From the NCBI RefSeq assembly GCF_007004735.1, contig NZ_SSNL01000003.1:434001-498000 (forward strand): a stretch of DNA of 64,000 bases, given 5' to 3'. Of this stretch, positions 17,045-24,680 are shown in pieces. The notes beneath the pieces were generated by a model that made no database searches, was not told the DNA's origin, and saw only the letters and a program-made list of their open reading frames with translations. Made by a program: the position numbers and the translations under genes. The stretch is from Salinigranum halophilum (GTDB lineage Archaea > Halobacteriota > Halobacteria > Halobacteriales > Haloferacaceae). The stretch's first letter is position 1, and the number at the start of each line of letters is the position of its first letter.

Positions 17045-18430
17045 TCAGTCGTCCGCGGCGGCCAGGTCTCTCGGCTCGGCCGACAGCATCGGCGTCCCGT
17101 CCGCCCGCGGGCCGAGGCGGGGGCCGAACGGCGGGGCATCGGGGTCGACCCGGTGTCGACGTCGGTAATCGGTCGACCGCTCGACCAGCGGTCGTCCGAT
17201 GGCCGAGACCATGTCGACGTAGTCGGCGACCGAGCGGAACTCGCCGTACTGCCCCCCGGCGCGCTTCGTAATCTCCTCGGAGAGGATGGTCCCCATGAGG
17301 TCGTTCGCCCCGCAGTTGAGCAGTTTGAGCGCCTTCGCGTTGCCGTACTTCACCCACGACGACTGGACGTTGTCGACGTTGTCGAGGAACAGGCGGGAGA
17401 CAGCAATCATGAGTTCGTCCTCGGCGTCGCTCGCGCCGCCGTCGACGATTCCCCGCCGGTACAGCGGCGTGTTCTGGTGGACGAACGACAGCGGCACGAA
17501 CTCCCTGATTCCCCCCATCGAATCCTGCAGGTCGCGGACCACGTCGAGGTGCATGACGCGGTGCATCTCGTTCTCGACGTGGCCGTACATGATGGTCGCC
17601 GTGACGTCCAGCCCCGTCCGCATCGCCCCCTCCATCGCGTCGACCCACCCCTGTGAGTCGATCTTCCCGGGGCAGATGACGTCGCGCACCTCGTCGACGA
17701 GTATCTCGGCGGCGGTCCCGGGCGCGGAGTCGAGGCCGGCCGCCTTTAGCCGCCGATACACGGCCTCGTACGACCAGTCGGTCCCTCGCCGGGCGTGGTA
17801 GGCTTCCTCGGGCGTCATCGAGTGGAGGTGGACGCCGCCGACGCTCATCGCCGCCATCTGTTCGAGGTAGGTGCCGGGGTCGACCTCGTACCGCTCGGGC
17901 GGCTTGTAGTTCACCGTCTGGGCGGGCCGCTCGTACGACGCGAGTATCTCGTGGTGTTCGTCGTCGAGCGCGAACGCCGGGTGGAGCCCCGACACCGAGC
18001 AGACCTCCGAGATGCCGAGGTCGAGCGTCTCCTCGACGATGCGGCGGGACTCCGCGGGCGTCTTGGTGAAGCCCGCGTGGTCCGCGCCGCCCGTCTCGAA
18101 GCGGTGGGCGGTGTCCTTGAAGTTGCAGAACAGACAGCCGGTGTTGCAGGCGGTCGTGACGTTGTTGTTGAGGTTGGCGACGAAGGTGACGTCCTCGCCG
18201 ACGACGTCGGCCCGGCGTCTGTCGGCCGCCTCGAGGACGAGTTCCTTCCGGCGGGGGTCGATACCCGCCGCCTCGGTCCCCGTCGTGAGGAGTTCGACGC
18301 CGTCGTCGACGGTGAGACGCTCGCCCGCGCGCGCTTTCGCCAGGGCGTTCTCGAACGACTGGTCCGTCTCCGGGACGTGCTCGAACGTCGCCGCGCTCGG
18401 AGTGTCGGACGCATCGAGCCCTGATGGCAT
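17045..18430 (-). CDS. cofH: 7,8-didemethyl-8-hydroxy-5-deazariboflavin synthase, CofH subunit
   Basis: A 461-residue radical SAM enzyme, the second subunit of Fo synthase. The cluster motif is CNTGCLFC (Cys 95, 99, 102), preceded by VTFVANLNNNVTTA. VCSVSGLHPAF, TATIMYGHVENEMHR and FVPLSFVHQNTPLY are typical family segments. It is longer than many CofH proteins, with an extended acidic C-terminal tail. It is divergent from the FMN dehydrogenase gene across a 109-bp shared promoter region, and transcribed opposite to cofG. Confidence 0.93.
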   Translation of the reverse strand: MPSGLDASDTPSAATFEHVPETDQSFENALAKARAGERLTVDDGVELLTTGTEAAGIDPRRKELVLEAADRRRADVVGEDVTFVANLNNNVTTACNTGCLFCNFKDTAHRFETGGADHAGFTKTPAESRRIVEETLDLGISEVCSVSGLHPAFALDDEHHEILASYERPAQTVNYKPPERYEVDPGTYLEQMAAMSVGGVHLHSMTPEEAYHARRGTDWSYEAVYRRLKAAGLDSAPGTAAEILVDEVRDVICPGKIDSQGWVDAMEGAMRTGLDVTATIMYGHVENEMHRVMHLDVVRDLQDSMGGIREFVPLSFVHQNTPLYRRGIVDGGASDAEDELMIAVSRLFLDNVDNVQSSWVKYGNAKALKLLNCGANDLMGTILSEEITKRAGGQYGEFRSVADYVDMVSAIGRPLVERSTDYRRRHRVDPDAPPFGPRLGPRADGTPMLSAEPRDLAAADD

Positions 18431-18539
18431 GGTCTGTGGGAGTAGCCACGGGGTGAAAAGTGGGCCGGTCCGGGGAGTCGTCACCGTGCGTTCGTGCCCC
18501 GACACGAACCACTATGCGTCCCCGTGCGGTGGCTCACAC

Positions 18540-19688
18540 ATGGACGGCACCAGTCGAAAGCGAGCGGTCGCGGCGGGCGCGTCGACGGTCCCGCTCGACC
18601 CCGAGGCGCTCGCCGAGCAGGCGGCGGCGGACCTTCCGCCAGGACCGCGCGCGTATCTCGTCGGCGGGGCCGAGACGGAACAGACCATCCGCGACAACCG
18701 CTGCGCGTTCGACCGGTGGCGGATTCGTCCGCGCGTGCTCCGGGACACGTCGACGCGCGACCACCAGGTCACCGTCGGCGACCAGCGACTCACGCATCCC
18801 CTCGTCTGCGCCCCCATCGGGATGCAGTCGCTGTACGACGACGAAGGTGAGGTTGCGACTGCCCGCGCCGCCGGACGGACGGGGACGGCCCTCTGTCTGA
18901 GCACCGTCTCGTCGGCGTCGCTCGAAGCCGTCGCCCGGGCGCAAGACGAGGCCGCCGATGGCGCGGCGGTGCGGTGGTTCCAGGTGTACTGGTCCGGCCG
19001 CGAGGTGACGGCGAGCCTGGTTCGCCGGGCCGAGGCAGCGGGCTACTCGGCGCTCGTCCTCACCGTCGACACACCCGTCACGGGGTGGCGCGTCCGCGAA
19101 CTCGAGAGCGGCTACGCGCCGCTCGACCACGGCCACGGCCTCGGCACCTACGCCGCCGACCCGGTCGTCCGCGAGCGGGCGGGCGGGACGGACGACGAGG
19201 CCGTCGCGTCCGTCGTGAGCGACTGCCTCGGTGATGCGAGCCTCGACTGGGACGACGTCGCGTGGCTCCGTGAGCGGACCGACCTGCCGCTCTACCTCAA
19301 AGGGGTCGTGCACCCCGACGACGCCCGCCGTGCGGCCGACGCCGCCGACGGCGTCGTCGTCTCCAACCACGGTGGGCGACAGGTCGACGGCGAACTCGCG
19401 GCGCTCGAGGCGCTCGGCCCCGTCGCCCGCGAGGTCGGTGGCTCGATACCGGTGCTGTTCGACAGCGGAGTCCGAACCGGCGCAGACGTCTTCCGGGCGC
19501 TTGCGCTCGGTGCCGACGCGGTGCTCCTCGGCAGGCCCTACTGTTACGGACTGACGCTCGCGGGCGCGGACGGGGTCGCGGACGTGCTCCGGAACCTCCG
19601 GGCGGCGTTCGACCTGACGCTCGAACTCTCGGGGTACCCCACCGCGTCGGCTCTCGACGGGAACGCGGTCGTTCGCGCCGGGGACTGA
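18540..19688 (+). CDS. FMN-dependent alpha-hydroxy-acid dehydrogenase/oxidase
   Basis: A 382-residue TIM-barrel flavoenzyme of the lactate dehydrogenase (LldD)/glycolate oxidase family, which oxidises an L-2-hydroxyacid to its 2-oxoacid. The active-site motif is SNHGGRQ with catalytic His at about 277 and Arg at about 280. YLVGGAETEQT is the FMN-binding N-terminal motif, and PVLFDSGVRTGADVFRAL and LGRPYCYGL bind the FMN phosphate. QVYWSGR carries the substrate-loop Tyr. Substrate is likely lactate or a similar acid, but is not proven. It is divergent from cofH, which is notable because F420 needs phospholactate. Confidence 0.9.
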   Translation: MDGTSRKRAVAAGASTVPLDPEALAEQAAADLPPGPRAYLVGGAETEQTIRDNRCAFDRWRIRPRVLRDTSTRDHQVTVGDQRLTHPLVCAPIGMQSLYDDEGEVATARAAGRTGTALCLSTVSSASLEAVARAQDEAADGAAVRWFQVYWSGREVTASLVRRAEAAGYSALVLTVDTPVTGWRVRELESGYAPLDHGHGLGTYAADPVVRERAGGTDDEAVASVVSDCLGDASLDWDDVAWLRERTDLPLYLKGVVHPDDARRAADAADGVVVSNHGGRQVDGELAALEALGPVAREVGGSIPVLFDSGVRTGADVFRALALGADAVLLGRPYCYGLTLAGADGVADVLRNLRAAFDLTLELSGYPTASALDGNAVVRAGD

Positions 19689-19703
19689 GACCGTCTCGGA
19701 GAC

Positions 19704-20462
19704 TCACAGCCGCTCGTCGACGAGGTCGACCAGCCGCGGCAGCGCCCTCGTGACGTCCGTGCGGAGGTCGTACTCGGCGCGGCTGGAGTACGGTGTCTCG
19801 TCGAGGTTGACCACGACGAGTCGGTCGCCGAGGCCCGCGAGCGACGCCGCGGGGTTCACCTGGAGCGAGGTGCCGACGGCGAGCACCGTCTCCGCCCCCA
19901 TCGCGAGGTCCTCCGCACGACCGAGCGTCTCGGGGTCGAGCGTCTCGCCGAAGAGGACGACGTCGGGTTTGTAGACGCCGCTGCAGTCACAGCGTGGGGG
20001 CGTGTCGCCGTCGCGGACGCGGTCGAACGCCGGCTCCGCGTCCGCCGTCGACCCGCACGACTGGCACTCGACGCGGGACGCGTTGCCGTGTATCTCGGCG
20101 AGAGTGGGCTGGCCCGCCGCGCGGTGGAGGCCGTCGGTGTTCTGCGTCACGACGCCGTCGAGGACGCCTCGTTCCTCTAACTCGACCAGCGCGTGATGTG
20201 CGGGGTTCGGTTCGATTTCGCCGGGAAACATCGTCTCCTGAAGCCGGAGTCGCTCCTCCCAGAACCCCTCGGGGTCCCGGCGGAACCGCGAGTAGTGGAA
20301 GTCGTTCGGGTCGAACGCGGTCTCCCAGATGCCGCCTTCGCCCCGGAAACTCGGTACCCCCGAGGCGGTCGAGACGCCCGCGCCCGTGAGCGCCATCGCG
20401 CCCCCACCCTCGACGAGGGCGTCGGCGACCTCAGCGAGCGGACCGTCGTGGTCGGTGGACAC
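19704..20462 (-). CDS. Sir2 family NAD-dependent protein deacylase
   Basis: A 252-residue sirtuin that removes acyl groups from lysines with NAD+. The Rossmann motif is LTGAGVSTASGVPSFRG; QNTDGLHRAAG and IHGN give the NAD pocket and catalytic His. A zinc knuckle is present as CQSCG with CDCSG. GTSLQVNPAASL and VVVNLDETPY are further family motifs. The GTG at 20462 fits the usual length; a longer frame to 20621 would run into the purC promoter. It is divergent from purC. Confidence 0.9.
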   Translation of the reverse strand: MSTDHDGPLAEVADALVEGGGAMALTGAGVSTASGVPSFRGEGGIWETAFDPNDFHYSRFRRDPEGFWEERLRLQETMFPGEIEPNPAHHALVELEERGVLDGVVTQNTDGLHRAAGQPTLAEIHGNASRVECQSCGSTADAEPAFDRVRDGDTPPRCDCSGVYKPDVVLFGETLDPETLGRAEDLAMGAETVLAVGTSLQVNPAASLAGLGDRLVVVNLDETPYSSRAEYDLRTDVTRALPRLVDLVDERL

Positions 20463-20607
20463 GCCCTGACGGAGACGTGCCGCGGACAAAAGCCGTGCGC
20501 CGAGTGCCCGCACGACGATGCATCGACGTGTGTATTCTCGCGGCCGACCGCCGAAGGGTACGCACGAAATTGAAAGATACTTCCCATCGGCCCGCGCGCA
20601 CACGAGT

Positions 20608-21642
20608 ATGACCAGCGTCAAGGAGATACACGTCGACCGTGAGCCTCGAGAGGGGGAACTCGGCGCGGGGACGTTCTACTTCACCGACGACTACTCCGTC
20701 TTCGACTGGGGACAGATGCCCGACCGGATTCCCGAGAAGGGCGCGGCGCTCTGTACGATGGGCGCGGCCAACTTCGAACTGCTCGACGTGAACCACATCC
20801 CGACCCACTACCGGGGTGTGTACGAGACGAGCGACTCTGGCGAGGGAGAACCGAAGGAACTCGGCGAGTGCGCGAGTCCGCCACGGACGATGGCCATCGA
20901 ACTCGCCCGCGTCCCCGACCTCCCCACCGACGGCGAGGCGTACGACTACGAGGCGTTCCACGCCGCCGCCGGCGACGGCTACGTCGTCCCCCTCGAAATC
21001 GTCTTCCGGAACACGGTCCCCGAGGGGTCGTCGCTCCGCCGTCGTCGCTCGCCCGCCGAGTTCGACCTCCCGTACGAGACGTGGCCCGACGAGGTCGTCG
21101 ACCTGCCCGAGCCCATCGTCGAGTTCTCGACCAAGTTCGAAGAACAGGACCGCTACCTCTCGCGCACAGAGGCGGAGGCCATCGCGGGACAGGCGAGCCT
21201 CGACCGCCTGGAGGAACTCGCGCTGGGCGTGAACACCGTCGTGACGATGCGCGCCGAACAGACCGGCTTCACCCACGAGGACGGCAAGATCGAGGTGGTG
21301 TACGACGACGGCACCCTGAAGGTCGCCGACGTGGTCGGCACGTTCGACGAGAACCGCTTCTCCTACCAGGGCCAGGAACTCTCGAAGGAGGTCGTCCGAC
21401 AGTACTATCGGCGGACCGACCCCGACTGGGTCGACGCCGTGAGCGCGGCCAAAGCCGAGGCGCGAGAGCAGGGCGTCGCCGACTGGCGGAGCCTGTGCGA
21501 GGAGTCGCCGGACCCCCTCCCTGCCGAGGTGATCGAGGTCGTCTCCGACGTCTACACCGCGGGGACGAACACCTACACCGATTTCGACTGGTTCGATGCG
21601 CCCGCGCTCGACGAGGTTGTCGAGGCTGTCGAAGAACTCTGA
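20608..21642 (+). CDS. purC: Phosphoribosylaminoimidazole-succinocarboxamide synthase (PurC)
   Basis: A 344-residue SAICAR synthase of de novo purine synthesis. It joins aspartate to CAIR with ATP. Family motifs include YFTDDYSVFDWGQMPD, IPTHYRG, VVPLEIVFRNTVPEGSSLRRR and DEVGTFDENRF-like VVGTFDENRFSYQGQELS. Haloarchaeal PurC is longer than the bacterial 240-residue form, and this length fits that. The ATG at 20608 is preceded by an AT-containing GAAAGATACTTCC TATA region at about 20572. Confidence 0.93.
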   Translation: MTSVKEIHVDREPREGELGAGTFYFTDDYSVFDWGQMPDRIPEKGAALCTMGAANFELLDVNHIPTHYRGVYETSDSGEGEPKELGECASPPRTMAIELARVPDLPTDGEAYDYEAFHAAAGDGYVVPLEIVFRNTVPEGSSLRRRRSPAEFDLPYETWPDEVVDLPEPIVEFSTKFEEQDRYLSRTEAEAIAGQASLDRLEELALGVNTVVTMRAEQTGFTHEDGKIEVVYDDGTLKVADVVGTFDENRFSYQGQELSKEVVRQYYRRTDPDWVDAVSAAKAEAREQGVADWRSLCEESPDPLPAEVIEVVSDVYTAGTNTYTDFDWFDAPALDEVVEAVEEL

Positions 21643-21821
21643 ATCCGGGTCTTTCTCCCGTTCGAGTCGACGCTGAAGCCGCCGCGCCCGCGGCCTTCCC
21701 GGCCACCACGACGCCGTTTCCGCCCCACCACCACAACGCCCGCAGCGTCGACGCGTTTCCGACGACCCTCGTCGAGCGCGGTACCTGAACACACAAGTAC
21801 CCCCCGTCCAAACCAGCAGAC

Positions 21822-22076
21822 ATGGTAACCCTCGTGGACTTCCTCGCCCGACTCATCGGGAGCGTCTTCGAACTCGTCGTCATCTTCATCACGGAGGTCG
21901 CGCTGTCCGACCCGCTGTCGTTCATCTCCTTTGCCATCGGTGGGGCGCTGACGACGTTCGCCCTCGTCGCGTTCGCGTATCTCGCGGTCGGGGCACTCGT
22001 CGACGCGGTGAGCGGTGGGAGTGGCGGCAGTGGCGGCAGCGGCTCTATCGGTCGTGCGCCGCCGCGGCAAGAGTAA
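21822..22076 (+). CDS. Small two-TM membrane protein with Gly/Ser tail
   Basis: An 84-residue protein with two hydrophobic segments (about 8-28 and 38-62), then a GGSGGSGGSGS linker and a short basic end. No family was recognised. Its 3' end overlaps the convergent Mer-like gene by 32 bp. Codon use is normal for the window, and the start follows an AACACACAAGTACC stretch. Confidence 0.6.
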   Translation: MVTLVDFLARLIGSVFELVVIFITEVALSDPLSFISFAIGGALTTFALVAFAYLAVGALVDAVSGGSGGSGGSGSIGRAPPRQE

Positions 22077-23016
22077 TCGCCGCTTCGAGGTCGGGGCCGA
22101 GCGGGGACCCGACCACGAGACTGTCCGCGTGTTCTTCGACCCGAGCCATCCGCTCGCCGACCTCTTCGACCGTACCGGCCATGCAGAACGCGTCGACCAT
22201 CGCCGACGTGACGAGTTCGAACGCCGCCGAGAACTCGCCGGCGCTGATCTTCGCGCCGATGTCACTCGCTCGTTCCGCGTCGATACCGTGTCTCTCCAGC
22301 ACGGGCGGTGCCGCGCCGGCGGTGATAAAGGCCACCGGGGGCCGCGCAGCCTCGCGCGCGGCCTCGCGCTCCTCGGCGACCGAGACGCTGGCGTACGCTG
22401 CGAGGTCGAAGTCACCGCGCTCGTCGGGGCGGTCGGCCACGCCCTGTTCGACCTGGTCGCGTGCCCACGCGAGGTCGTCGGGGTGTGAGCCGTTGAACAA
22501 CAGGCCGTCGGCGTGCTTCCCAGCCATCCGGCACATGTGCGGGCCCTCCCCGCCGACGTAGACGGGCACGTCGCCGGGGACGTCGAAGTTCAGCCCCGCG
22601 TCCTCGCAGGTGAACGTCCCGTCGTGGGAGACGCGCTCGCCGTCCCACAGTCGCTGGGCGACTTTGAACGCTTCCAGCACCGACCGCAAGCCGCGTTCGT
22701 CCTCGAGGCCGAGGTTCGTCAGCGTCGACGGGTCGCCCGGGCCGATGCCGAACACCGCGCGCCCGCCGGACTGGTCGGCGACGGTCGCCGTCTGCGAGGC
22801 GAGCGTCACCGGATGGCGCTCGTAGGGGTTCACGACCCCGGGGCCGAGTCGAACCGTCTCGGTCTCGCTCGCGAGGCGTGCCAGGACGGCGAAGGGGTCG
22901 CGGTTGTTGTAGTGTGAGGAGACGAAGACGGTGTCGTACCCCTCGGCCTCGGCGCGGACGCCGAGGTCGACGACCTCGTCCACGGGGTGTTCGGGGGTGA
23001 GTTCGATGCCGAACAT
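22045..23016 (-). CDS. mer: F420-dependent methylene-tetrahydropterin reductase-like protein (Mer/LLM family)
   Basis: A 323-residue TIM-barrel oxidoreductase of the luciferase-like superfamily, F420-dependent branch. Mer reduces methylene-H4MPT to methyl-H4MPT in methanogens. Haloarchaeal homologues probably act on tetrahydrofolate carbon units, which is inference. MFGIELTPEHPVDEVVDLG, LGPGVVNPYERHPVTLASQ and FGIGPGDPSTL are typical of Mer. PVYVGGEGPHMCRMAGKHADGL is the flavin/deazaflavin pocket segment. It lies 117 bp upstream of cofE's stop on the same strand, so it is expressed with F420 biosynthesis genes nearby. Its 3' end overlaps the convergent small gene. Confidence 0.85.
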   Translation of the reverse strand: MFGIELTPEHPVDEVVDLGVRAEAEGYDTVFVSSHYNNRDPFAVLARLASETETVRLGPGVVNPYERHPVTLASQTATVADQSGGRAVFGIGPGDPSTLTNLGLEDERGLRSVLEAFKVAQRLWDGERVSHDGTFTCEDAGLNFDVPGDVPVYVGGEGPHMCRMAGKHADGLLFNGSHPDDLAWARDQVEQGVADRPDERGDFDLAAYASVSVAEEREAAREAARPPVAFITAGAAPPVLERHGIDAERASDIGAKISAGEFSAAFELVTSAMVDAFCMAGTVEEVGERMARVEEHADSLVVGSPLGPDLEAAITLAAAAHDR

Positions 23017-23133
23017 CAGCTATCGCCCCCCTCGGCGGTCGCTCGTCGCGTGTCTCGTCGCATACGCCCCCTCGGGACTCGCCGGGTTTGAACGCTCGAC
23101 ATACCGGCAAGGGAACCCGCTCTCGAAACCGCC

Positions 23134-23889
23134 CTACGACTCGTAGCGCCACCCACGGAGGGCCTGCCGGACGAAGTCACCCTCGACGTCCCGGAAGAGT
23201 TCGTCGCTGCCGGCGTGGTCGCCGAAGTCGAAGTCACGGACGACGACGACGGGGGTGCCGCCCGCCCCTTCGCCCGCGACGAGGTTCGACGCGGCGGCGA
23301 GTTCGTCGACGACGCTCTCCACCGTGGCGGTGAGTTCGCGGCCGTCGCGGTCGCGTTCACCGCGCCAGTCGCGCGAGGCGGGGAGCCCGGCCCAGCCGAT
23401 GGCGACGCCCCGCTGCCCGTGGCGGAACGGCCGCCCGCAGGTGTCGGTGACGACGACACGGTCTGCGACGAGACCATCGCGGAGGCGGGCCGCCGACTCT
23501 GCGGGACGCTCCGGTAAGAGGAGGAGGTCACCGCCGGGCACGTTCGAACGGTCGATGCCGGCGTTGACGCTGACGTGACCGAAGCGCGTCTCGGTGAGGA
23601 GGAAGGGTGCCTCCATGAGGAGGTCTGTCGACTCCTCTAAGACCGCCTGGGCGAACCGTGGGTCCTTCTCGTCGCCCGTCGCCGCTTCGAGCCGAGCGGC
23701 GAGTTCTCTCGCGCGGGGCCCGGGAGGGAAGTCGTCGAGCGACCGCACCCGCCGCTCGGCCTTCGAGACGACCGTCGAGGCGACACAGACGACGTCTTCC
23801 GCTCGGAGGTCGACCCGGTCGGCGACGAGCGCGGCGAGGTCGTCACCCGGTTCGACCTCGGGGAGGTCGGGGACGGCGAACAGTTCCAT
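23134..23889 (-). CDS. cofE: Coenzyme F420-0:L-glutamate ligase (CofE)
   Basis: A 251-residue enzyme adding glutamates to F420-0 with GTP, the last step of F420 biosynthesis. The N-terminus MELFAVPDLPEVEPGDDLAA, then VVSKAERRV and the metal-binding TETRFGHVSVNAGIDRSNV segment mark the family. VVVTDTCGRPFRHGQRGVAIG holds further conserved residues. The ATG at 23889 matches family length. The gene follows the phosphoesterase gene (23942) by 52 bp on the same strand, and mer follows downstream. Confidence 0.93.
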   Translation of the reverse strand: MELFAVPDLPEVEPGDDLAALVADRVDLRAEDVVCVASTVVSKAERRVRSLDDFPPGPRARELAARLEAATGDEKDPRFAQAVLEESTDLLMEAPFLLTETRFGHVSVNAGIDRSNVPGGDLLLLPERPAESAARLRDGLVADRVVVTDTCGRPFRHGQRGVAIGWAGLPASRDWRGERDRDGRELTATVESVVDELAAASNLVAGEGAGGTPVVVVRDFDFGDHAGSDELFRDVEGDFVRQALRGWRYES

Positions 23890-23941
23890 AGTCGTCTGAT
23901 TCGGTCGGGGAGTAAAAAGCGGCGCGTGATGCGTGCGGGGG

Positions 23942-24448
23942 CTACCGCTCGTGCACCTCGACGTCGAGGGCGTCGCCGTCGACCGTGACGGTGAGCATCG
24001 TGGCCCGACTCGCCGGGCGCGCACCCGTCGCGCTCCCGGGGTTGAGCAGGCGAACCCCGTCGACGACCGTCTCGGTCGGCGTGTGGGTGTGGCCGGCGAC
24101 GCCGACCACCGTCCCCGTCCCGACGTCGACCGTCTCCCCGACCAGGCGTCGGACCCGCGTGGACCACGAGTCGTGCGGCCCGGTGCCGTGGACGACGACG
24201 AACGTCACGTCCTCGACCTCGACGGTGGCGGCCGCGGGGAGGTCGACCGACGGCGGGTCGATGTTGCCCGCGACGGCGGTCAGCCCCTGTGCGAGGTCTT
24301 CGACGAGCGAGCGCGTCTCGGGCGCGTCGAAGTCCCCGGCGTGGATGGTGTGGTCGGCCGCCTCGATGTGGTCACGGACCCAGCCGGGAATCGCGGCTTC
24401 GCGACCTGGGACGTGGGTGTCACTGACGATGGCGAGGTCGGTTGACAT
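23942..24448 (-). CDS. YfcE/MJ0936-type metallophosphoesterase
   Basis: A 168-residue calcineurin-like phosphoesterase. The two-metal site residues are visible: AIVSDTHVPG (Asp, His), HAGDFD (Asp), AVAGNID (Asn), VVVHGTG (His) and VAGHTHTP (His-x-His). It is the short single-domain type that hydrolyses phosphodiesters. Physiological substrate is unknown. The ATG at 24448 has a TATAAAAGG-type AT stretch about 20-25 nt upstream on the minus strand, so the message is nearly leaderless. Confidence 0.88.
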   Translation of the reverse strand: MSTDLAIVSDTHVPGREAAIPGWVRDHIEAADHTIHAGDFDAPETRSLVEDLAQGLTAVAGNIDPPSVDLPAAATVEVEDVTFVVVHGTGPHDSWSTRVRRLVGETVDVGTGTVVGVAGHTHTPTETVVDGVRLLNPGSATGARPASRATMLTVTVDGDALDVEVHER

Positions 24449-24636
24449 AGACGGTGCCTCGGACGCGAAATATAAAAGGTGTCGTTCGCGCGGAAACACC
24501 ATCAGAAAACGTATTCTAACTGAACTGTACTCTCTCTCTCGATTCGAGTGGGGATATCGACAGACGGCGGTCATCTCTCTCCCGTCTGCGACGGTGAGAC
24601 GGGAGATGTTTACTATCACTATTGTTCATGTTTTGT

Positions 24637-24648
24637 ATAAACGTTTAT
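24637..24648 (+). promoter_or_regulatory. Operator-like palindrome at the dpp operon TATA box
   Basis: ATAAACGTTTAT is a perfect 12-bp palindrome that overlaps the TATA element TATAAA (24636-24641). The start codon of the binding-protein gene is 33 nt downstream, so a transcript start near 24663 would leave a short leader. A protein bound here would block TBP. The inner AAACGTTT recurs at the acyl-CoA synthetase promoter (33657-33664). Confidence 0.5.
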
Positions 24649-24680
24649 GTACAACTAGTGGTTCGTGAGGCGTACGCACA

